Below, piece after piece: positions 23,901 to 34,300 of a stretch of 64,000 bases of DNA (positions are counted from its first letter, which is position 1; the number at the start of each line of letters is the position of its first letter). Position numbers and translations under genes: made by a program. The notes beneath the pieces were generated by a model. The model was given only the letters and a program-made list of their open reading frames with translations, had not been told where the DNA came from and ran no database searches. The stretch is from Umezawaea endophytica (GTDB lineage: Bacteria > Actinomycetota > Actinomycetes > Mycobacteriales > Pseudonocardiaceae), in the NCBI RefSeq assembly GCF_025061645.1, contig NZ_JANYMP010000009.1, positions 265,319-329,318 of the forward strand, given 5' to 3'.

Positions 23901-26806
23901 GTACCGGGGCGCCCGAGGTGGTGCGCGGCGCCACCGCGACCGGACGACTGGCCTTCCTGTTCACCGGACAGGGTTCGCAGCGGCTGGGCATGGGGCGTGA
24001 GCTGTACGAGGCGTTCCCGGTGTTCGCCGACGCGTTCGACGCGGTGTGCGCCCGGTTCGACCTGCCGCTGCGCGACGTCGTGTTCGGCGAGGACGCCGAC
24101 CTGCTCGACCAGACCGGCTACACCCAGCCCGCGCTGTTCGCCGTCGAGGTCGCGCTGTTCCGGCTCACCGAGTCGTGGGGCGTCAAGCCCGACTTCCTCG
24201 CGGGCCACTCCATCGGCGAACTCGCCGCGGCCCACGTGTCCGGCGTCCTGACCCTGGACGACGCCGCCACGCTGGTCGGTGCTCGCGGTCGGCTGATGCA
24301 GGCCCTGCCGACCGGCGGCGCGATGGTCGCCCTCCAGGCCACCGAGGGTGAAGTGCTGGAGCACCTGGACGACCGGGTCTCCCTCGCCGCCGTGAACGGG
24401 CCGTCGTCGGTCGTCGTGGCCGGTGACGAAGACGCCGTGCGGCAGGTCGTCGCGCACTTTGCCGACCGGAAGTCCAAGCGGCTCAGCGTGTCGCACGCGT
24501 TCCACTCGCCGCGCATGGACGCCATGCTGCAGGAGTTCCGCGTGGTGGCGAAGGAACTGACGTTCTCCGCGCCGCGCATCCCGATCGTCTCCACGCTGAC
24601 CGGTGAACTCGCCACCGCCGAGGAGCTGACCTCGGTCGACTACTGGGTCCACCACGTCCGCGACACCGTCCGCTTCGCCCACGCCGTGCGCACGCTGGAA
24701 ACCGCGGGCGTGTCGACGTTCCTGGAGCTGGGCCCGGACGCGGTGCTGACCGCGATGGGCGCCGAGAGCGCGACCGACGCCACGCTGGTGCCGACGCAGC
24801 GGGCGGACAAGGCCGAGGTCCCCGCACTGCTGAACGCGCTCGCCGCACTGCACGTGCGCGGGGTGCCGGTGGACTGGACGCCGTTCTTCGCCGGTTCCGG
24901 CGCCCGCCGGATCGACCTGCCCACCTACCCGTTCCAGCGCGAGCGCTTCTGGCTCGCCTCCGACGAGAACCCCGGCACGGACGCCCTGCGCTACCGCGTC
25001 GAGTGGACGCCGGTCGCCGACGGCGGCGCGACCGCCACCGGCCGCTGGCTGGTCGTTTCCCCGGCCGGGGTCGAGGAGTCCGAACTGGCCGTCGGCCTCG
25101 GACAGCGCGGGCTCGACGTCGTCACCGTCGGCGCGTCCGACGACCGGGCCGCCCTGACCGCCGCCCTGACCGCCGCGCTGGCGACCGTCGACGCGGTCGA
25201 CGGCGTGCTGTCGCTGTCCGACAGCGCCACCGACACCCTGGTGCTGGTGCAGGCGCTCGGTGACGCCGAGATCGGCGCCCCGCTGTGGGTGTCGACCCGC
25301 GGCGCGGTGTCGACCGGCGCGGCCGACCCGGTGCTCAGCCCCGCCCAGGCCCAGATCTGGGGTCTCGGCGTGGTCGCCGCACTGGAGCACCCCGACCGCT
25401 GGGGTGGGCTGATCGACCTGCCCGAAACCCTCGACACCACCGCGCTGGACCACCTCGTCGGCGTCCTCGTGGGGCCGGAGGACCAGGTCGCGATCCGCGA
25501 CTCCGGTGTACTCGCCCGCAGGCTGGCGCACGCGCCCGCCGGGCCGTCCACCGGTCCGTGGACGCCGCGCGGCACCGTGCTGGTGACCGGCGGTACCGGC
25601 GCGCTCGGCGGGCAGGTCGCCCGCTGGCTGGCCGGTGCGGGCGCCGAACACCTGGTGCTCACGGCCGGGCCGGACGCCCCCGAAGCCGGTGACCTGCTGA
25701 CCGAGCTGGCGGGACTCGGCGTGCGGACCACCGTCGTGCACTGCGACGTGGCCGACCGCGACCAGGCCGCCGTGGTGGTCGACCAGCACGCGCCGAACGC
25801 CGTGGTGCACGCGGTCGAGGTCAGCCAGTCGACCCCGTTGCGGGACCACGGCCTCGACGAGTTCTCCGCCGTGCTGTCCGCCAAGGTCATGGGCGCGGCG
25901 CATCTCGACGACCTGCTCGGCGACACCCCGCTGGACGCGTTCGTGGTCTTCTCCTCCACGGCCGGTGTCTGGGGCAGCGCCAACCAGGCCGCCTACGCGG
26001 CGGGCAGCGCGTTCCTGGACGCGCTGGCCGAACAGCGCCGGGCCCGCGGGCTCGCCGGGCTCTCGGTGGCGTGGGGTCCGTGGGCCGGTGGAGAGCAGGA
26101 CGAGGTGCTGCGCCGCGGCGGACTCCCCGCCCTGCGGCCGGAACGGGCGGTCGCCGCGCTGCGGCAGGCCGTCGAGTCCGGCGACACCACCGTCACCGTC
26201 GCCGACGTCGAGTGGGACCGCTTCGCGGCCCTGTTCACCGCCACCCGGCCGAGCCCGCTCATCGCGGACCTGCCGGAGGTGCGGAAGGCACTCACCGTCG
26301 AGGCCTCGGACGGGGACAGCGCGTTGCGGACCAGGCTGCTGGCACTGCCGGAGGCCGACCGCGACCGCGCGCTGCTGGACCTGGTGCGCGAGCAGGTCGC
26401 CGCGGTGCTCGGCCACGCCAACTCGGGCGGCATCGAGGCCGACCGGGCGTTCCGCGAACTCGGCTTCTCCTCGATCACGGCGGTGGAGCTGCGCAACAAC
26501 CTCAACGGCGCGACGGGGCTGAAGCTGCCCGCCACGCTCGTCTTCGACTACCCGACCCCGCTCGTCCTCGTGGACCTGCTGCGCACCGAACTCCTGGGTG
26601 ACGCGGCGGAAACCGAGGTGCGCCAAGCGCTCGCCGGACTCTCGCTGGACCGGTTGCGCGACGCGGGCCTGCTCGACGCCCTGTTGCGGCTCGTGAACGG
26701 TGCCGAACCGGACACCGCCGAACCGACCGCCGACGACGGGGACTCGGTCGACGACATGGACGTCGACGACCTCGTCTCGATGGCCCTCGACAGCAGCAAC
26801 TCCTGA
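11930..26806 (+). CDS. Modular type I PKS (gene B; modules M4, M5, M6)
   Basis: A 4958-residue enzyme performing three chain extensions. It starts with a charged coiled-coil docking helix (residues 1-33). M4 is KS-AT-DH-ER-KR-ACP (residues about 34-2007), M5 is KS-AT-KR-ACP (about 2023-3454) and M6 is KS-AT-KR-ACP (about 3474-4887), followed by a C-terminal docking region ending with a [13 protein letters not shown] motif. All KS cysteines (residues 207, 2185, 3646) and all three HAFH motifs are present. The C-terminal motif belongs to a different docking type from those of genes A, C and D and should pair with the distinctive N-terminus of gene C. Oddities are concentrated in M6: a degenerate KR6, ACP6 with GFSSI instead of GFDSL, and a palindromic in-frame insertion in its KS-AT linker. 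The start is fixed by the GAAGAGG site and by homology to the starts of genes D and E. Confidence 0.98.
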   Translation: MSNEQKLRDYLKRVTADLHNTRHRLQEVEEKGQEPIAIVAMDCRFAGGISSPEQLWDFIVEGRDAIVPFPTDRGWDLENLYHPDPENEGTSYITEGGFVDGAADFDPGFFGISPREAITMDPQQRLLLETAWRTFERAGIDPQSLRGSRTGVFTSTNGQDYFSVVTEGDFAGLEGHIGTGTAASMVSGRLSYTFGLEGPAVTVDTACSGSLVTLHLAVQALRNGECDLALAGGATIMCTPGAFIDFSRARGLSADSRCKSFAAGADGTVWGDGVGLVLVERLSDARRNGHQVLAVVRGSAVNQDGASNGLTAPNGPSQQRVIRKALSNAGLSPVDVDVIEAHGTGTKLGDPIEAQALIAAYGPERERPLLLGSVKSNIGHTQAAAGVAAVIKTVLSLQHGVIPKTLHVDEPSPQIDWSSGAAELVTETRPWPETGHARRVGVSSFGYSGTNAHAILEQAPELDVETAERHELPVVPVVLSGKTAEALREQAANLVPLVEQGTDLADLAFSAATTRANLEHRAVLVADGRDDLLAGLVALADGSTAPGLVRDEAVIGRTAVLFTGQGSQRIAMGQALHAAFPVYAEAFDAVCAHLDPRLEEAITDEDLLNQTEFTQPALFAIEVALYRLVESWGVRPDFLAGHSIGELAAAHVAGVLSLADAAALVTARGKLMQALPTGGAMIALQATEDEVRPHLTDRVSIAAINGPRSIVIAGDEDAATAVVAQFPDRKSKRLTVSHAFHSPRMDGMLAEFRTVAEGLSFRAPMISIVSTLTGKLVTAEEITSPDYWVKHVREAVRFADAVKTLETAGVATFLELGPDGVLTAMAAETTTAALVPALRKDRSEVRSVVSALGAVHSRGVRVDWSAYFAGTGAVRVELPTYAFQRERYWLDGTKSKQDVRSAGLGVTDHPLLGAVLLSPNGEALFTARLSRSANAWLADHVVAGNVVVPGTALVDLAIRAGDQLGCGHLDELLLQAPLVLPERGGVMVCVSVAEPDGSGRRPVTLYSRPEGDEETAWTTHAIGVLADETVAAGFDLAAWPPPGAEAIELGTVYDDLAGAGLAYGPVFQGLKAAWRDGDDVYAEVSLPDSEHRQAAKFGVHPALLDSVLHALALSSGKGEGGSLPFSWNGVSLHAAGATVLRAKISPTGHGDAVEVVVADGGGSPVARIDSLVLRPIGGDLLKAATGHPDSLFRIDWTPLSLEDKEPDAGTVTLVVPDGDVREVTASVLADVQAFLAEESDAVLVVVTSGAVTALPGENTTNLAHAAVSGLIRTAQSEHLDRIVLVDAPDGLLGTEVASGESELAVRGGKAYAPRLVRAFAGTVPRFDAEGPWRLDFSAKGTVDNLITVPWPEAERDLEPDQVRIGVRAAGVNFRDVMNTLGMYPGDAGLMGLEAAGVVLAVGSDVDRLAVGDRVMGMMDASFGPVALADHRMVCPMPDGWSFAEAAAVPLVFLTALYGLNDLGGLKPGESVLVHAAAGGVGMAATQVARQLGADVYGTASTGKWHVLRAADLPEDHIASSRTTEFEQQFVTATGGRGVDVVLDALAGEFVDASLRLAGLGDGGRFVEMGKTDIRDADEVAAQYPGVTYQAFDLIEAGPERIREMLYQLYDWFSAGDLHPLPVTTWDLHRAPEAFRYLGQAKHIGKVVLTIPAKLDGTVLITGGTGGLGAELARHLVGQGVQHLVLTSRRGLDAPGAAELVAELDAQVDVVACDVSDRAAVEALLAGIPTLSGVVHTAGVLDDGILESLTPERFDAVFAPKVDAAWHLHELTLDRDLAVFALFSSSAGLLGSPGQANYAAANTYLNGLATHRRSLGLPAVAMDWGLWDQSAGMGAGLSKVDLARMARAGIPALSVPEGLSLFDAALALDAAVAVPIKLDLAALRTSKTELHPLLRGLVRQPVRRATAGSGAESSQWSQKLAALSPAEQDELLLDMVRGQVAIVLGFSSAHQVQAGRGLVDMGLDSLSAVELRNTLSSATGLRLPATVVFDYPTPQALAGHLREELVDTGDAGAKKAVASTVGSDEPIAIVSMACRLPGGVRSPEDLWDLVTSGRDAITPFPTDRGWATKLGFDVSGGGFVETATSFDRDFFSINPREALAMDPQQRMLLETTWETFERAGLDPTSVRGKQIGVYIGGSATDYGDGMDIPEELAGLVLTGITPSVMSGRIAYTFGLEGPTFTVDTACSSSIVALHLAAQALRNGECDSALVGGVMVLATPSVFAEFATQSGLSPDGRCKAFSSGADGTGWSEGVGMLLVERLSDARKNGHEVLAVVKGSAINQDGASSTLTAPNGPSQQRVIRQALANSGLSAADVDVVEAHGTGTRLGDPIEAQAILSTYGQDRDRPVLLGSLKSNLGHTQAAAGLAGIIKMVEALRHGVAPKTLHVEEPSPHIDWAAGSVELLAENTPWPATGRPRRAAVSAFGIAGTNTHLILEEAPAARPKKVERTAVPLVPVVVSGKTAEALREQAANLAAYLHDENTELADVGYSSIATRTTFDHRAVVVAEDWNELIDGLDALVLGRAPTGAVVDGAVAVLFTGQGSQRLGMGRELYETFPRYAKAFDEVCAQFDVPVREVVFGTDADALDQTGLTQPALFAVEVALYRLVESWGVKPDYLAGHSIGEFAAAHVSGVLSLADACALVGARGRLMQALPTGGSMVAVQATESEVRARLVGRVSIAAINGPTSVVVAGDDDAVNAVVAAFADRRTKKLSVSHAFHSPRMDAMLNDFRAVADRLTFHEPRIPIVSTLTGQLADPEDLASPDYWVRHVRNAVRFADAVRTLEAGGVRTFLELGPDGVLTALGQDSVTEAVLVAGQRRDRPEAKALLRAVGHLHSRGVRVDWSAFYEGSGAQRVDLPTYAFQREHLWFEPAKEAGYAPDSVEAKFWDAVEHEDLAPLGAALSEEDSRAFDAVLPVLSRWRRDARSESTVDGWRYRVEWRPTDVGTAVARGRWLAVGTDDSLTALTDRGVEVVTVADPADAAGLGRFDGVLAFPADVTEALLSTQALADVDAPLWLVTRGAVMTGRADRPSTPEAAQVWGFGRVVALEHPERWGGLVDLPTDLDKRAADRFAAVLAGSEDQVAVRSSGVFGRRLVPAPAAGGTAWTPRGTVLVTGGTGALGGHVARWLAGAGAEHVVLTSRRGAGAPGAAELTAELEALGARVTIAACDAADRDAVAALVAEHPPTAVFHAAGTDHTEAVEGHQLDTFAQVLAGKVSGAQHLDELVGEVDAFVLFSSIAGIWGSGGQSAYAAANAHLDALAESRRARGLTALAVSWGPWADAGMAVEGDAAEQLRRRGVVGMATAPAITALRQAIRADDTTITVADVDWTRFAPVFTAARPSPLLAELPEVAEKPVQPTEESSLARRIAALPEAEQSHALVELVCAQVASALGHASADAVRPDRAFKELGFDSLTAVELRNSLVSATGLSLPATLVFDYPNPAALAAHLRTELVGSRSAKSTTTALTPVTAAVTDDPIAIVAMSCRFAGGVSSPEDLWSLLVEGRDAVTGFPTDRGWDLDLYDPDPDAAGKSYAREGAFLHEAGEFDAAFFGISPREALAMDPQQRLLLETSWEAFERAGIDPTSVRGQQVGVFAGTNGQDYGTTLTSLPSELEGFFGTGNAASVFSGRISYTFGLEGPAVTVDTACSSSLVALHLAVQALRNGECDLALAGGVTIMSSPGAFIDFSRNRGLAVDGRCKAFADGADGTAWGEGIGMLLVERLSDAQRNGHQVLAVVRGTAVNQDGASNGLTAPNGPSQQRVIRRALDRAGLAPSEVDVVEAHGTGTALGDPIEAQALLATYGQDRETPLLLGSVKSNIGHTQAAAGVAAIIKSVLAMRHGIVPRTLHVDEPSAQVDWTSGAVELATETVQWPSTGRVRRVGVSSFGMSGTNAHAILEQAPEAANSGFGSSDPSQLVAAVLERHALPVVPVLLSAKTPAALRDQAARLRSIDADLTDIGLTLATGRAGLEHRAVIIANGPDELERGLTAVAGGTGAPEVVRGATATGRLAFLFTGQGSQRLGMGRELYEAFPVFADAFDAVCARFDLPLRDVVFGEDADLLDQTGYTQPALFAVEVALFRLTESWGVKPDFLAGHSIGELAAAHVSGVLTLDDAATLVGARGRLMQALPTGGAMVALQATEGEVLEHLDDRVSLAAVNGPSSVVVAGDEDAVRQVVAHFADRKSKRLSVSHAFHSPRMDAMLQEFRVVAKELTFSAPRIPIVSTLTGELATAEELTSVDYWVHHVRDTVRFAHAVRTLETAGVSTFLELGPDAVLTAMGAESATDATLVPTQRADKAEVPALLNALAALHVRGVPVDWTPFFAGSGARRIDLPTYPFQRERFWLASDENPGTDALRYRVEWTPVADGGATATGRWLVVSPAGVEESELAVGLGQRGLDVVTVGASDDRAALTAALTAALATVDAVDGVLSLSDSATDTLVLVQALGDAEIGAPLWVSTRGAVSTGAADPVLSPAQAQIWGLGVVAALEHPDRWGGLIDLPETLDTTALDHLVGVLVGPEDQVAIRDSGVLARRLAHAPAGPSTGPWTPRGTVLVTGGTGALGGQVARWLAGAGAEHLVLTAGPDAPEAGDLLTELAGLGVRTTVVHCDVADRDQAAVVVDQHAPNAVVHAVEVSQSTPLRDHGLDEFSAVLSAKVMGAAHLDDLLGDTPLDAFVVFSSTAGVWGSANQAAYAAGSAFLDALAEQRRARGLAGLSVAWGPWAGGEQDEVLRRGGLPALRPERAVAALRQAVESGDTTVTVADVEWDRFAALFTATRPSPLIADLPEVRKALTVEASDGDSALRTRLLALPEADRDRALLDLVREQVAAVLGHANSGGIEADRAFRELGFSSITAVELRNNLNGATGLKLPATLVFDYPTPLVLVDLLRTELLGDAAETEVRQALAGLSLDRLRDAGLLDALLRLVNGAEPDTAEPTADDGDSVDDMDVDDLVSMALDSSNS
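17996..22348 (+). other. PKS module M5: KS-AT-KR-ACP
   Basis: KS (17996 to about 19240) has Cys 18482 in CSSSI and carries the GGSATDYG motif and FFSINPRE instead of the usual [10 protein letters not shown] (19529 to about 20340) has Ser 19787 and HAFH 20072-20083. A full dimerization element (FWDAVE region, about 20580-20700) is present. KR (20729 to about 21970) has GTVLVTGG at 21251, Trp 21650, Tyr 21674 and Asn 21686: A1-like and intact. It is the last KR in the series to keep this Asn before six that lack it. ACP Ser is at 22163. Expected outcome: beta-hydroxyl. Confidence 0.93.
22349..26803 (+). other. PKS module M6: KS-AT-KR(degenerate)-ACP(variant) plus docking domain
   Basis: KS (22349 to about 23620) has Cys 22865. 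The KS-AT linker contains the palindromic element at 23621-23675. AT (23948 to about 24760) has Ser 24209 and HAFH 24494-24505. The KR begins directly at 24992 with no FWxxVE dimerization element. GTVLVTGG is kept (25571), but the cofactor-phosphate loop reads LTAGPDAPE (from about 25658) where sister KRs read LTSRRG. Trp 25970 and Tyr 25994 are present, while the Asn position (26006) is Ser. The ACP carrier Ser (26471) lies in GFSSI, having lost the usual Asp. KR activity is uncertain, so the outcome is beta-keto or beta-hydroxyl. The docking tail is 26600-26803. Confidence 0.88.
23621..23675 (+). repeat. Palindromic in-frame element, copy 1 (M6 KS-AT linker)
   Basis: A 55-base segment with a perfect 10-bp stem (23625-23634 with 23640-23649) and loop GAACA. 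It differs from copy 2 at four bases. Two of these (23626 and 23648) form a stem pair, C-G here and T-A in copies 2 and 3, so pairing is preserved. It encodes [16 protein letters not shown], a sequence absent from the other KS-AT linkers in the window. Confidence 0.8.
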
Positions 26807-26821
26807 TCAGCCCCGAAGTGC

Positions 26822-26825
26822 GGAG
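26822..26825 (+). promoter_or_regulatory. Ribosome binding site deciding the gene C start (GGAG)
   Basis: Two in-frame ATGs are adjacent, at 26829 and 26832. GGAG ends six bases before 26832 but only three before 26829, so 26832 is preferred. The resulting N-terminus, [12 protein letters not shown], also fits the docking-helix family. The gap after the gene B stop is 25 bases, which suggests translational coupling. Confidence 0.6.
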
Positions 26826-26831
26826 CACATG

Positions 26832-29800
26832 ATGACCTCCAACGAAAAAGTCGTCGCGGCGCTGCGGGCGTCCCTGAAGGAGACCGAGCGGCTGCGGAAG
26901 CAGAACCAGCAGCTCACGGCCGCCGCCCGTGAACCGATCGCGATCGTGTCGATGAGCTGCCGCTACCCCGGTGGGGTCAGCTCGCCGGAAGACCTGTGGC
27001 GCCTGGTGTCCACCGGCGGTGACGCCGTCGCGGGCCTGCCCGCCGACCGCGGCTGGGGCGACGACCTCACGTTCGGCGTGGCCGCGGGCGGGTTCCTCTA
27101 CGACGCGGGCGAGTTCGACCCGGCGTTCTTCGGGATCTCGCCCCGCGAGGCCCTGGCGATGGACCCGCAGCAGCGACTGCTCCTGGAGACCTCGTGGGAG
27201 GTCATGGAGCGCGCGGGCATCGACCCCCGTTCGCTGAAGGGCAGCCAGACCGGCGTGTTCGTCGGCGGCAGCGCCACCGGCTACGGCTCCGGCCTGGACG
27301 AGGTGCCCGAGGGCCTGGAAGGCCACCTGCTGACCGGCAACACGCCCAGCGTGTTCTCCGGCCGCGTCGCCTACACGTTCGGCTTCGAAGGCCCCGCCGT
27401 CACGATCGACACCGCGTGCTCCTCCTCGCTGGTCGCGATCCACCTGGCCGCGCAAGCCCTGCGCAACGGCGAGTGCACGCTCGCCCTCGCGGGCGGCGTC
27501 ATGGTCATGGCGAACGCGGCGGTGTTCTCCGAGTTCGACAAGCAGGGCGGCCTGTCGCCGGACGGGCGCTGCAAGGCGTTCTCGTCCACCGCCGACGGCA
27601 CCGGGTGGGCCGAGGGCGCGGGCATCCTGCTGCTGGAGAAGCTGTCCGACGCCCAGCGCAACGGCCACCAGATCCTCGCCGTGGTGCGCGGCAGCGCGAT
27701 CAACCAGGACGGTGCCTCGAACGGCCTCACCGCCCCGAACGGCCCGGCCCAACGGCGGGTCATCAAGGCGGCGCTGTCGAGCGCCAAGCTGTCACCGTCC
27801 GATGTGGACGTCGTGGAGGCGCACGGCACCGGCACCCGGCTCGGCGACCCGATCGAGGCGGGCGCGCTGCTCGCCACCTATGGCAAGGACCGCGAGCGCC
27901 CGCTGCTGCTGGGCTCGTTCAAGTCCAACATCGGCCACTCGCAGGCCGCCGCGGGCGTCGGCGGCGTGATCAAAATGGTCATGGCCATCCGCAACGGGGT
28001 CGCGCCGCGCACCCTGCACGTGGAGGAGCCGACCTCGCAGGTCGACTGGTCGGCCGGGGCGATCCGGCTGCTGACCGAGGAGCAGGCCTGGCCCGAGACC
28101 GGCAAGCCGCGTCGAGCGGCCGTGTCGTCGTTCGGTGTCAGCGGGACCAATGCGCACACCATCATTGAGCAGGCGCCTGAAGCCGCGAATAGCGGCTTCA
28201 GAAGTTCTGATCTTTCCCAGCTCGTCGCGAGGACACCTGCTCCGAGCGTCATCGGCGGGTTGGTGCCGTGGGTGCTGTCGGGGCGGGGCGAGCAGGCGCT
28301 GAAGGCGCAGGCCGACCGGCTGCGGACGTTCGACCTGGACGACCCGGCCGACGTGGCGTTCTCGCTGGCCACGACCCGTGCCGCGTTCGACCACCGGGCC
28401 GTGGTGCTCGGCGCGACTCCCGAGGAACTGCGCCGGGGCGTGGACGCGCTGGCCGCCGGTGAGCGGGCCGAGAACGTCGTCTCCGGCCGCACGGTCGACG
28501 GTCGTACGGCGATCGTGTTCACCGGTCAGGGCTCGCAGCGGGCCGGGATGGGCCGCGAGCTGCACGCCGCGTTCCCGGTGTACGCCGCCGCGTTCGACGA
28601 GATCGCCGCGCTGGTTCCGGTCGAGCTGGACGACCAGGACCTGTTGGACCGCACCGAGTTCACCCAGCCGACGCTGTTCGCGCTGGAGGTCGCGCTGTAC
28701 CGGCTGGTGGAGTCGTGGGGCGTCAAGCCCGACTTCGTGACCGGCCACTCGATCGGTGAGATCGCCGCCGCGCACGTGTCCGGGGTGCTGTCGCTGGAAG
28801 ACGCCACGAAGCTCGTGGCGGCTCGCGGCAAGCTCATGCAGGCACTGCCCGCCGGTGGCGCGATGGTCGCGTTGCAGGCCACCGAGGAAGAAGTCGCGCC
28901 GCACCTGACCGAGCTGGTGTCGCTCGCCGCCGTGAACGGGCCGAACTCGGTCGTCGTGGCCGGTGACGAAGCCGGTGTGCTGGCGGTCGTGGAAGCCTTC
29001 TCCGGTCGCAAGTCCAAGCGCCTGGCCGTGTCGCACGCGTTCCACTCGCCGCTGATGGACCCGATGCTGGACGAGTTCCGCGCGGTCGTCTCGACGCTCA
29101 CCTTCAACCAGCCCGAGATCCCGGTGCTGGGCGAGGTGACGGACCCGGAGTACTGGGTGCGGCACGTGCGCGGCACGGTCCGCTTCGCGGACGCCGTCAC
29201 GACCCTCGAGGCCGAGGGCGTGCGGACGTTCCTGGAACTGGGTCCGGACGGCGTGCTGACCGCGATGGGCCAGGACTCCGTCGCGGAAGCCGTGCTGGTC
29301 CCCGGCCTGCGCAAGGGCCGCCCGGAGGTCGCGACGCTGCTGCGCGCGGTCGCCGAGCTCCACGTTCGGGGCGTTCGGGTTGACTGGACAACCTTGATCG
29401 AGGGCGCTCGGCCCGTCCAGCTCCCGACGTACGCGTTCCAGCGCGAGCACTTCTGGCTGGAGATGTCGCCGATCCGCACGGCGTCCGCGAGCGGCGAGGT
29501 GGACTCGGAGTTCTGGGCCGCCGTCGACACGGGCGACCTGGGGTCGCTGGACGACCTCGACCTGGGCGCCGACGCCGTCGCCGCGCTGGCGAAGTGGCGG
29601 CGCGCCCGCAAGGAGAGCAGCACGGTCGACGCGTGGCGGTACCGCGTCTCGTGGCTGCCGCTGACCGACCTGGGCGCCGCCGCGGCGACCGGTCGCTGGC
29701 TGGTGCTCGGTGCGGGCCACGACGACGTCGTGGACGGCCTCGCCGGGCGCGGCCTCGAAATCGTCCGGGTCGCGTGCGATCCGGGGACCGACCGCGAGAC

Positions 29801-31325
29801 CCTGACCGCCGCTCTCGGTGGCGTCGGTCAGGTCGACGGGGTGCTGTCGCTGGTGGCGCTGGACGCGCCGTCGTCGGCCACCGTCGTCGTGGTCCAGGCG
29901 TTGGGCGACGCGGACATCGCGGCCCCGCTGTGGATCGCGACCCGCGGCGCGGTGTCGACCGGCCGTTCCGACGGCGTGGTCGTCCCGACGCAGACCCAGG
30001 TGTGGGGCGTCGGGTACGTGGTGGGCCTGGAGCACGGCGACCGCTACGGCGGCGTCGTCGACCTGCCCGAGGTTTTCGACAAGCGGGCGGCGGATCGCCT
30101 CGTGGCCGTGCTGGCCGGAACCGGTGGCGAGGACCAAGTCGCCATCCGCGCGTCCGGCGTGTTCGGCCGCAGGCTGGTGCACGCGCCCCTCAACACGGAG
30201 GAGTCGCAATGGAAGCCGAACGGCACGATTATCGTCACTGGTGGTACTGGAGCGCTGGGTGGACGTGTTTCTCGCTGGCTGGCTACTTCTGGATGTGAGC
30301 ACGTCGTCCTGACCAGCCGCCGCGGTCCGGCAGCGCCCGGCGCGGCCGAGCTGACCGCGGAGCTGGAGGTCTTGGGCGCCCGCGTGTCGATCGTCGCGTG
30401 CGACGTGGCCGACCGCGACGCGGTGGCCGCGCTGCTGGCGGAGTACCCGCCGAACGCCGTCGTGCACGCGGCCGGTCTGGACTACCTGGAAGCGATCGAG
30501 ACCCACGGCGTCGAGAAGTTCGACGAGGTGCTGGCCGCGAAGGTCGACGGCGCAGCGCACCTGGACGACCTGCTGGCCGACGCGGACCTGGACGCCTTCG
30601 TGGTGTTCTCGTCCATCGCGGGCACCTGGGGCAGTGGCGGGCAGGCCGCGTACTCCGCGGCCAGCGCGTACCTCGACGGCCTCGCGGAATCCCGCCGGGC
30701 CAGGGGACTCGTGGCCACGTCGGTGTCCTGGGGCCCGTGGGCCGAGAGCGGCATGGCGACGGTCGGCGAGACCGAGGAGCACCTGCGCAAGCGCGGTCTC
30801 ACGTCGATGTCGCCGGAGTTGACGCTCAGCGCGCTGGAGAGGGCGATCCGGTCGGGCGAGCCGACCGTGACCGTCGTCGACATGGACTGGTCCAAGTTCA
30901 CCGTCGCGTTCACCATGGCGCGGCCGAGCCCGTTCATCGGTGACCTGCCCGAGGTGCGGGCCGCGCTGGAGTCGATGGAGACCGCCGCTCCGACCGGCGA
31001 GTCCGAACTCGTGCGCAAGCTGGCCGGGCTCGGCGAGCGCGAGCAGCGCCACGCCGTGGTGGAACTGGTGCGCGAGCACACCGCCGCTGTGCTGGCCTAC
31101 TCGTCGGTCGACGCGATCGAGACCGACCGGGCGTTCCGGGAGCTGGGCTTCGACTCGCTGACCGCCGTCGACCTGCGCAACCGGCTCACCGCCGACACCG
31201 GCCTGCGGCTGCCCGCGACGCTGGTGTTCGACTACCCGAACGCCGGGGTGCTCGCGGACTTCCTGCACGCCGAGCTCGCGGGCACGCGGGCGGAGACCGC
31301 CGAGGTGGTCACCTCCGCGCACACC
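26832..31325 (+). other. PKS module M7: docking-KS-AT-KR-ACP
   Basis: KS (26931 to about 28165) has Cys 27417 and the GGSATGYG motif. The KS-AT linker contains palindromic element copy 2. AT (28509 to about 29320) has Ser 28749 and HAFH 29034-29045. A dimerization element (FWAAVD region) lies at about 29500-29620. KR (29640 to about 30950) has GTIIVTGG at 30222, Trp 30627, Tyr 30651, and Ser at the Asn position (30663). The NADPH loop TSRRG and catalytic Lys are kept. ACP Ser is at 31155. KR7 is closely related to KR9 and KR11, including the shared [13 protein letters not shown]. Probable beta-hydroxyl with A1 geometry, if Ser can replace Asn. Confidence 0.92.
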
Positions 31326-34300
31326 GACGAGCCCATCGCCATCGTCGCGATGAGCTGCCGCTACGCCGGTGGCGTGTCGTCGCCGGAAGACCTGTGGCGC
31401 CTGGTGTTCGACGGCGTGGACGCGGTGTCGGCCATGCCGACCGACCGCGGCTGGGACCTCGACGCGCTGTACGACCCGGACCCCACCCGCCAGGGCACGT
31501 CCTACGCCCGTGACGGTGGGTTCCTCTACGACGCGCCGCAGTTCGACCCCACGTTCTTCGGCATCTCGCCGCGCGAGGCCACCGCGATGGACCCCCAGCA
31601 GCGGCTGCTCCTCGAAACCTCGTGGGAGGCGTTCGAGCGCGCGGGCATCGACCCGACCTCGTTGCGCGGCAGCCGGACCGGTGTCTTCGCGGGCACCAAC
31701 AACCACGACTACCTCGCGCTGCTGGACGAGGTGCCGGACGGGCTCGAAGGGCACCTCGGCACCGGTAACGCCGCGAGCGTCGTGTCCGGCCGCGTGTCCT
31801 ACACGTTCGGGCTGGAAGGCCCGGCCGTCACGGTCGACACGGCCTGCTCGTCGTCGCTCGTCGCGCTGCACCTCGCCGTGCAGGCGTTGCGCGGCGGTGA
31901 CTGCGACCTCGCGCTCGCCGGTGGTGTCACGGTGATGGCCACGCCCGGCACGTTCATCGACTTCTCCCGCCAGCGCGGTCTGGCCACCGACGGGCGCTGC
32001 AAGGCGTTCGCCGCCGCGGCCGACGGCACCGGCTGGGGTGAAGGCGTCGGCATGCTGCTCGTGGAGCGGCTGTCCGACGCCCAGCGCAACGGCCACGAGA
32101 TCCTGGCCGTCGTGCGCGGCACCGCCGTGAACCAGGACGGCGCGTCGAACGGCCTGACCGCCCCGAACGGGCCGTCGCAGCAGCGGGTCATCCGCCACGC
32201 GCTCGGCAACGCGGGCCTGGCACCGTCCGAAGTGGACGTCGTCGAGGCGCACGGCACGGGTACCGCTCTCGGTGACCCGATCGAGGCCCAGGCCCTGCTG
32301 GCCACCTACGGCCAGGACCGCGAACGGCCGCTGCTGCTCGGCTCGCTGAAGTCCAACATCGGCCACACCCAGTCGGCGTCCGGCGTCGGCGGTGTGATCA
32401 AGATGGTCATGGCCATGCGCCACGGCCTGGTGCCCAAGACGCTGCACGTCGACGCGCCGTCCCCGCAGGTCGAGTGGGACGCGGGGTCGGTCGAGCTGGT
32501 GACCGAGACGACCGAGTGGCCGCAGACCGGTCAGCCGCGTCGGGCCGCCGTGTCGTCGTTCGGCTTCAGCGGTACCAACGCCCACGCGGTCATCGAGCAG
32601 GCGCCAGAACTGGAAGCTCCGGTGGCTCGGCGAGCGCCGATGCCCGCTGTGCCGGTGGTGCTGTCCGGCAAGACCGCCGCCGCTCTCCGCGACCAGGCCG
32701 CCAGGCTGCGGTCCGTTGTGGACGGTGCGGATCTGACCGACCTCGGGTTCTCGCTCGCCACCACGCGAGCGCAGCTCGACCACCGCGCCACGATCGTCGC
32801 GCGGGACCACGACGACCTCCTCGCGGGCCTGTCGGCCGTCGCGGACGGCGCGGGGGAGCGGGGTGTCGCGGCCGAGAGCCGGGTGGCCTTCCTGTTCACC
32901 GGTCAGGGTTCGCAGCGGCTGGGCATGGGTCGTGAGCTGTACGAGGCGTTCCCGGTGTTCGCCGACGCGTTCGACGCGGTGTGCGCGCAGCTCGACCTGG
33001 ACCGCCCGCTGCGGGACGTGGTGTTCGGCGACGCGGAAGCGTTGGACCGCACCGAGTACACGCAGCCCGCGCTGTTCGCGATCGAGGTCGCGCTGTACCG
33101 GCTCGTCGAAGCGTGGGGCGTTCGCGCCGACTTCCTCGCGGGCCACTCCATCGGCGAGATCGCCGCCGCCCACGTGGCGGGCGTGCTGTCCCTGGCCGAC
33201 GCGGCGACGCTGGTCTCCGCCCGTGGCCGCCTCATGCAGGCGCTCCCGGCCGGTGGCGCGATGGTCGCCTTGCAGGCCACCGAGGACGAGGTCGCGCCCC
33301 ACCTCACCGACTCGGTGTCCATCGCGGCGATCAACGGCCCCAACGCCGTCGTCATCGCCGGTGACGAGGCCGCCGTCGACCTGGTCGTGGCGGAGTTCGC
33401 CGGTCGGAAGTCCAAGCGGCTCAGCGTGTCGCACGCGTTCCACTCGCCGCTGATGGACCCGATGCTCGACGACTTCCGGGCCATCGTCGAGACCCTGACC
33501 TTCAGCACCCCGACCATCCCGGTGCTCGGCGACGTGACCGACCCGGAGCACTGGGTCCGCCACGTGCGCGGCGCGGTCCGCTTCGCCGACGCGGTCACGA
33601 CGCTGGAAGCCCAGGGCGTGAAGACGTTCCTGGAGTTGGGCCCCGACGGTGTGCTGACCGCGATGGCCGCCGACAGCGCCACCGACGCGGCCCTCATCGC
33701 GTCGCAGCGCAAGGGCCGCGACGAGGTCACGACCCTGCTCCGCGCGATCGGGTCGTTGCACGTGCGCGGCGTCGCCGTCGACTGGACCGCGTTCTACGCG
33801 GGTACCGGTGCTCGCCGGATCGACCTGCCCACCTACGCGTTCCAGCGTGAGCGCTACTGGTTCGACGTGACCCCGGCGAAGCCGAAGGAGACCGCGGGCT
33901 ACCGGGTCACCTGGCAGCCGGTCGCCAAGCCCGGCAGCGCGATGGCCTACGGCCGCTGGCTCGTCGTCGGCGATCGGGAGGTCGCCACCGGACTGGCCGA
34001 CCGCGGCCTGGACGTGACCGCGATCGACGACGTCGCCGACCTGCCGGACCAGGAGTTCGACGGCGTGCTGTCGGCCGCGGGCGTCGAGTCGACGCTCCTG
34101 CTGGTCCAGCGCACCACCGCCCCGCTGTGGGCCATCACCCGTAACGCTGTTTCCATTGACGGTCAGCCCGCGAACCCGGACGCTGCCCAGGTCTGGGGCT
34201 TCGGCCGGGTCGCCGCGCTGGAGCACCCTGAGCGCTGGGGCGGCCTGGTCGACCTGCCGGAGGCGCTGGACGACCGCGTCCTCGACCGGCTGGCCATCGC

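Noticed and set aside
26700-26831. Upstream in-frame extension of gene C starting at 26700
   Set aside because: It would overlap the end of gene B by 107 bases, has no ribosome site, and encodes a Pro/Thr/Ser-rich stretch unlike any docking domain. The GGAG site and docking helix support 26832.
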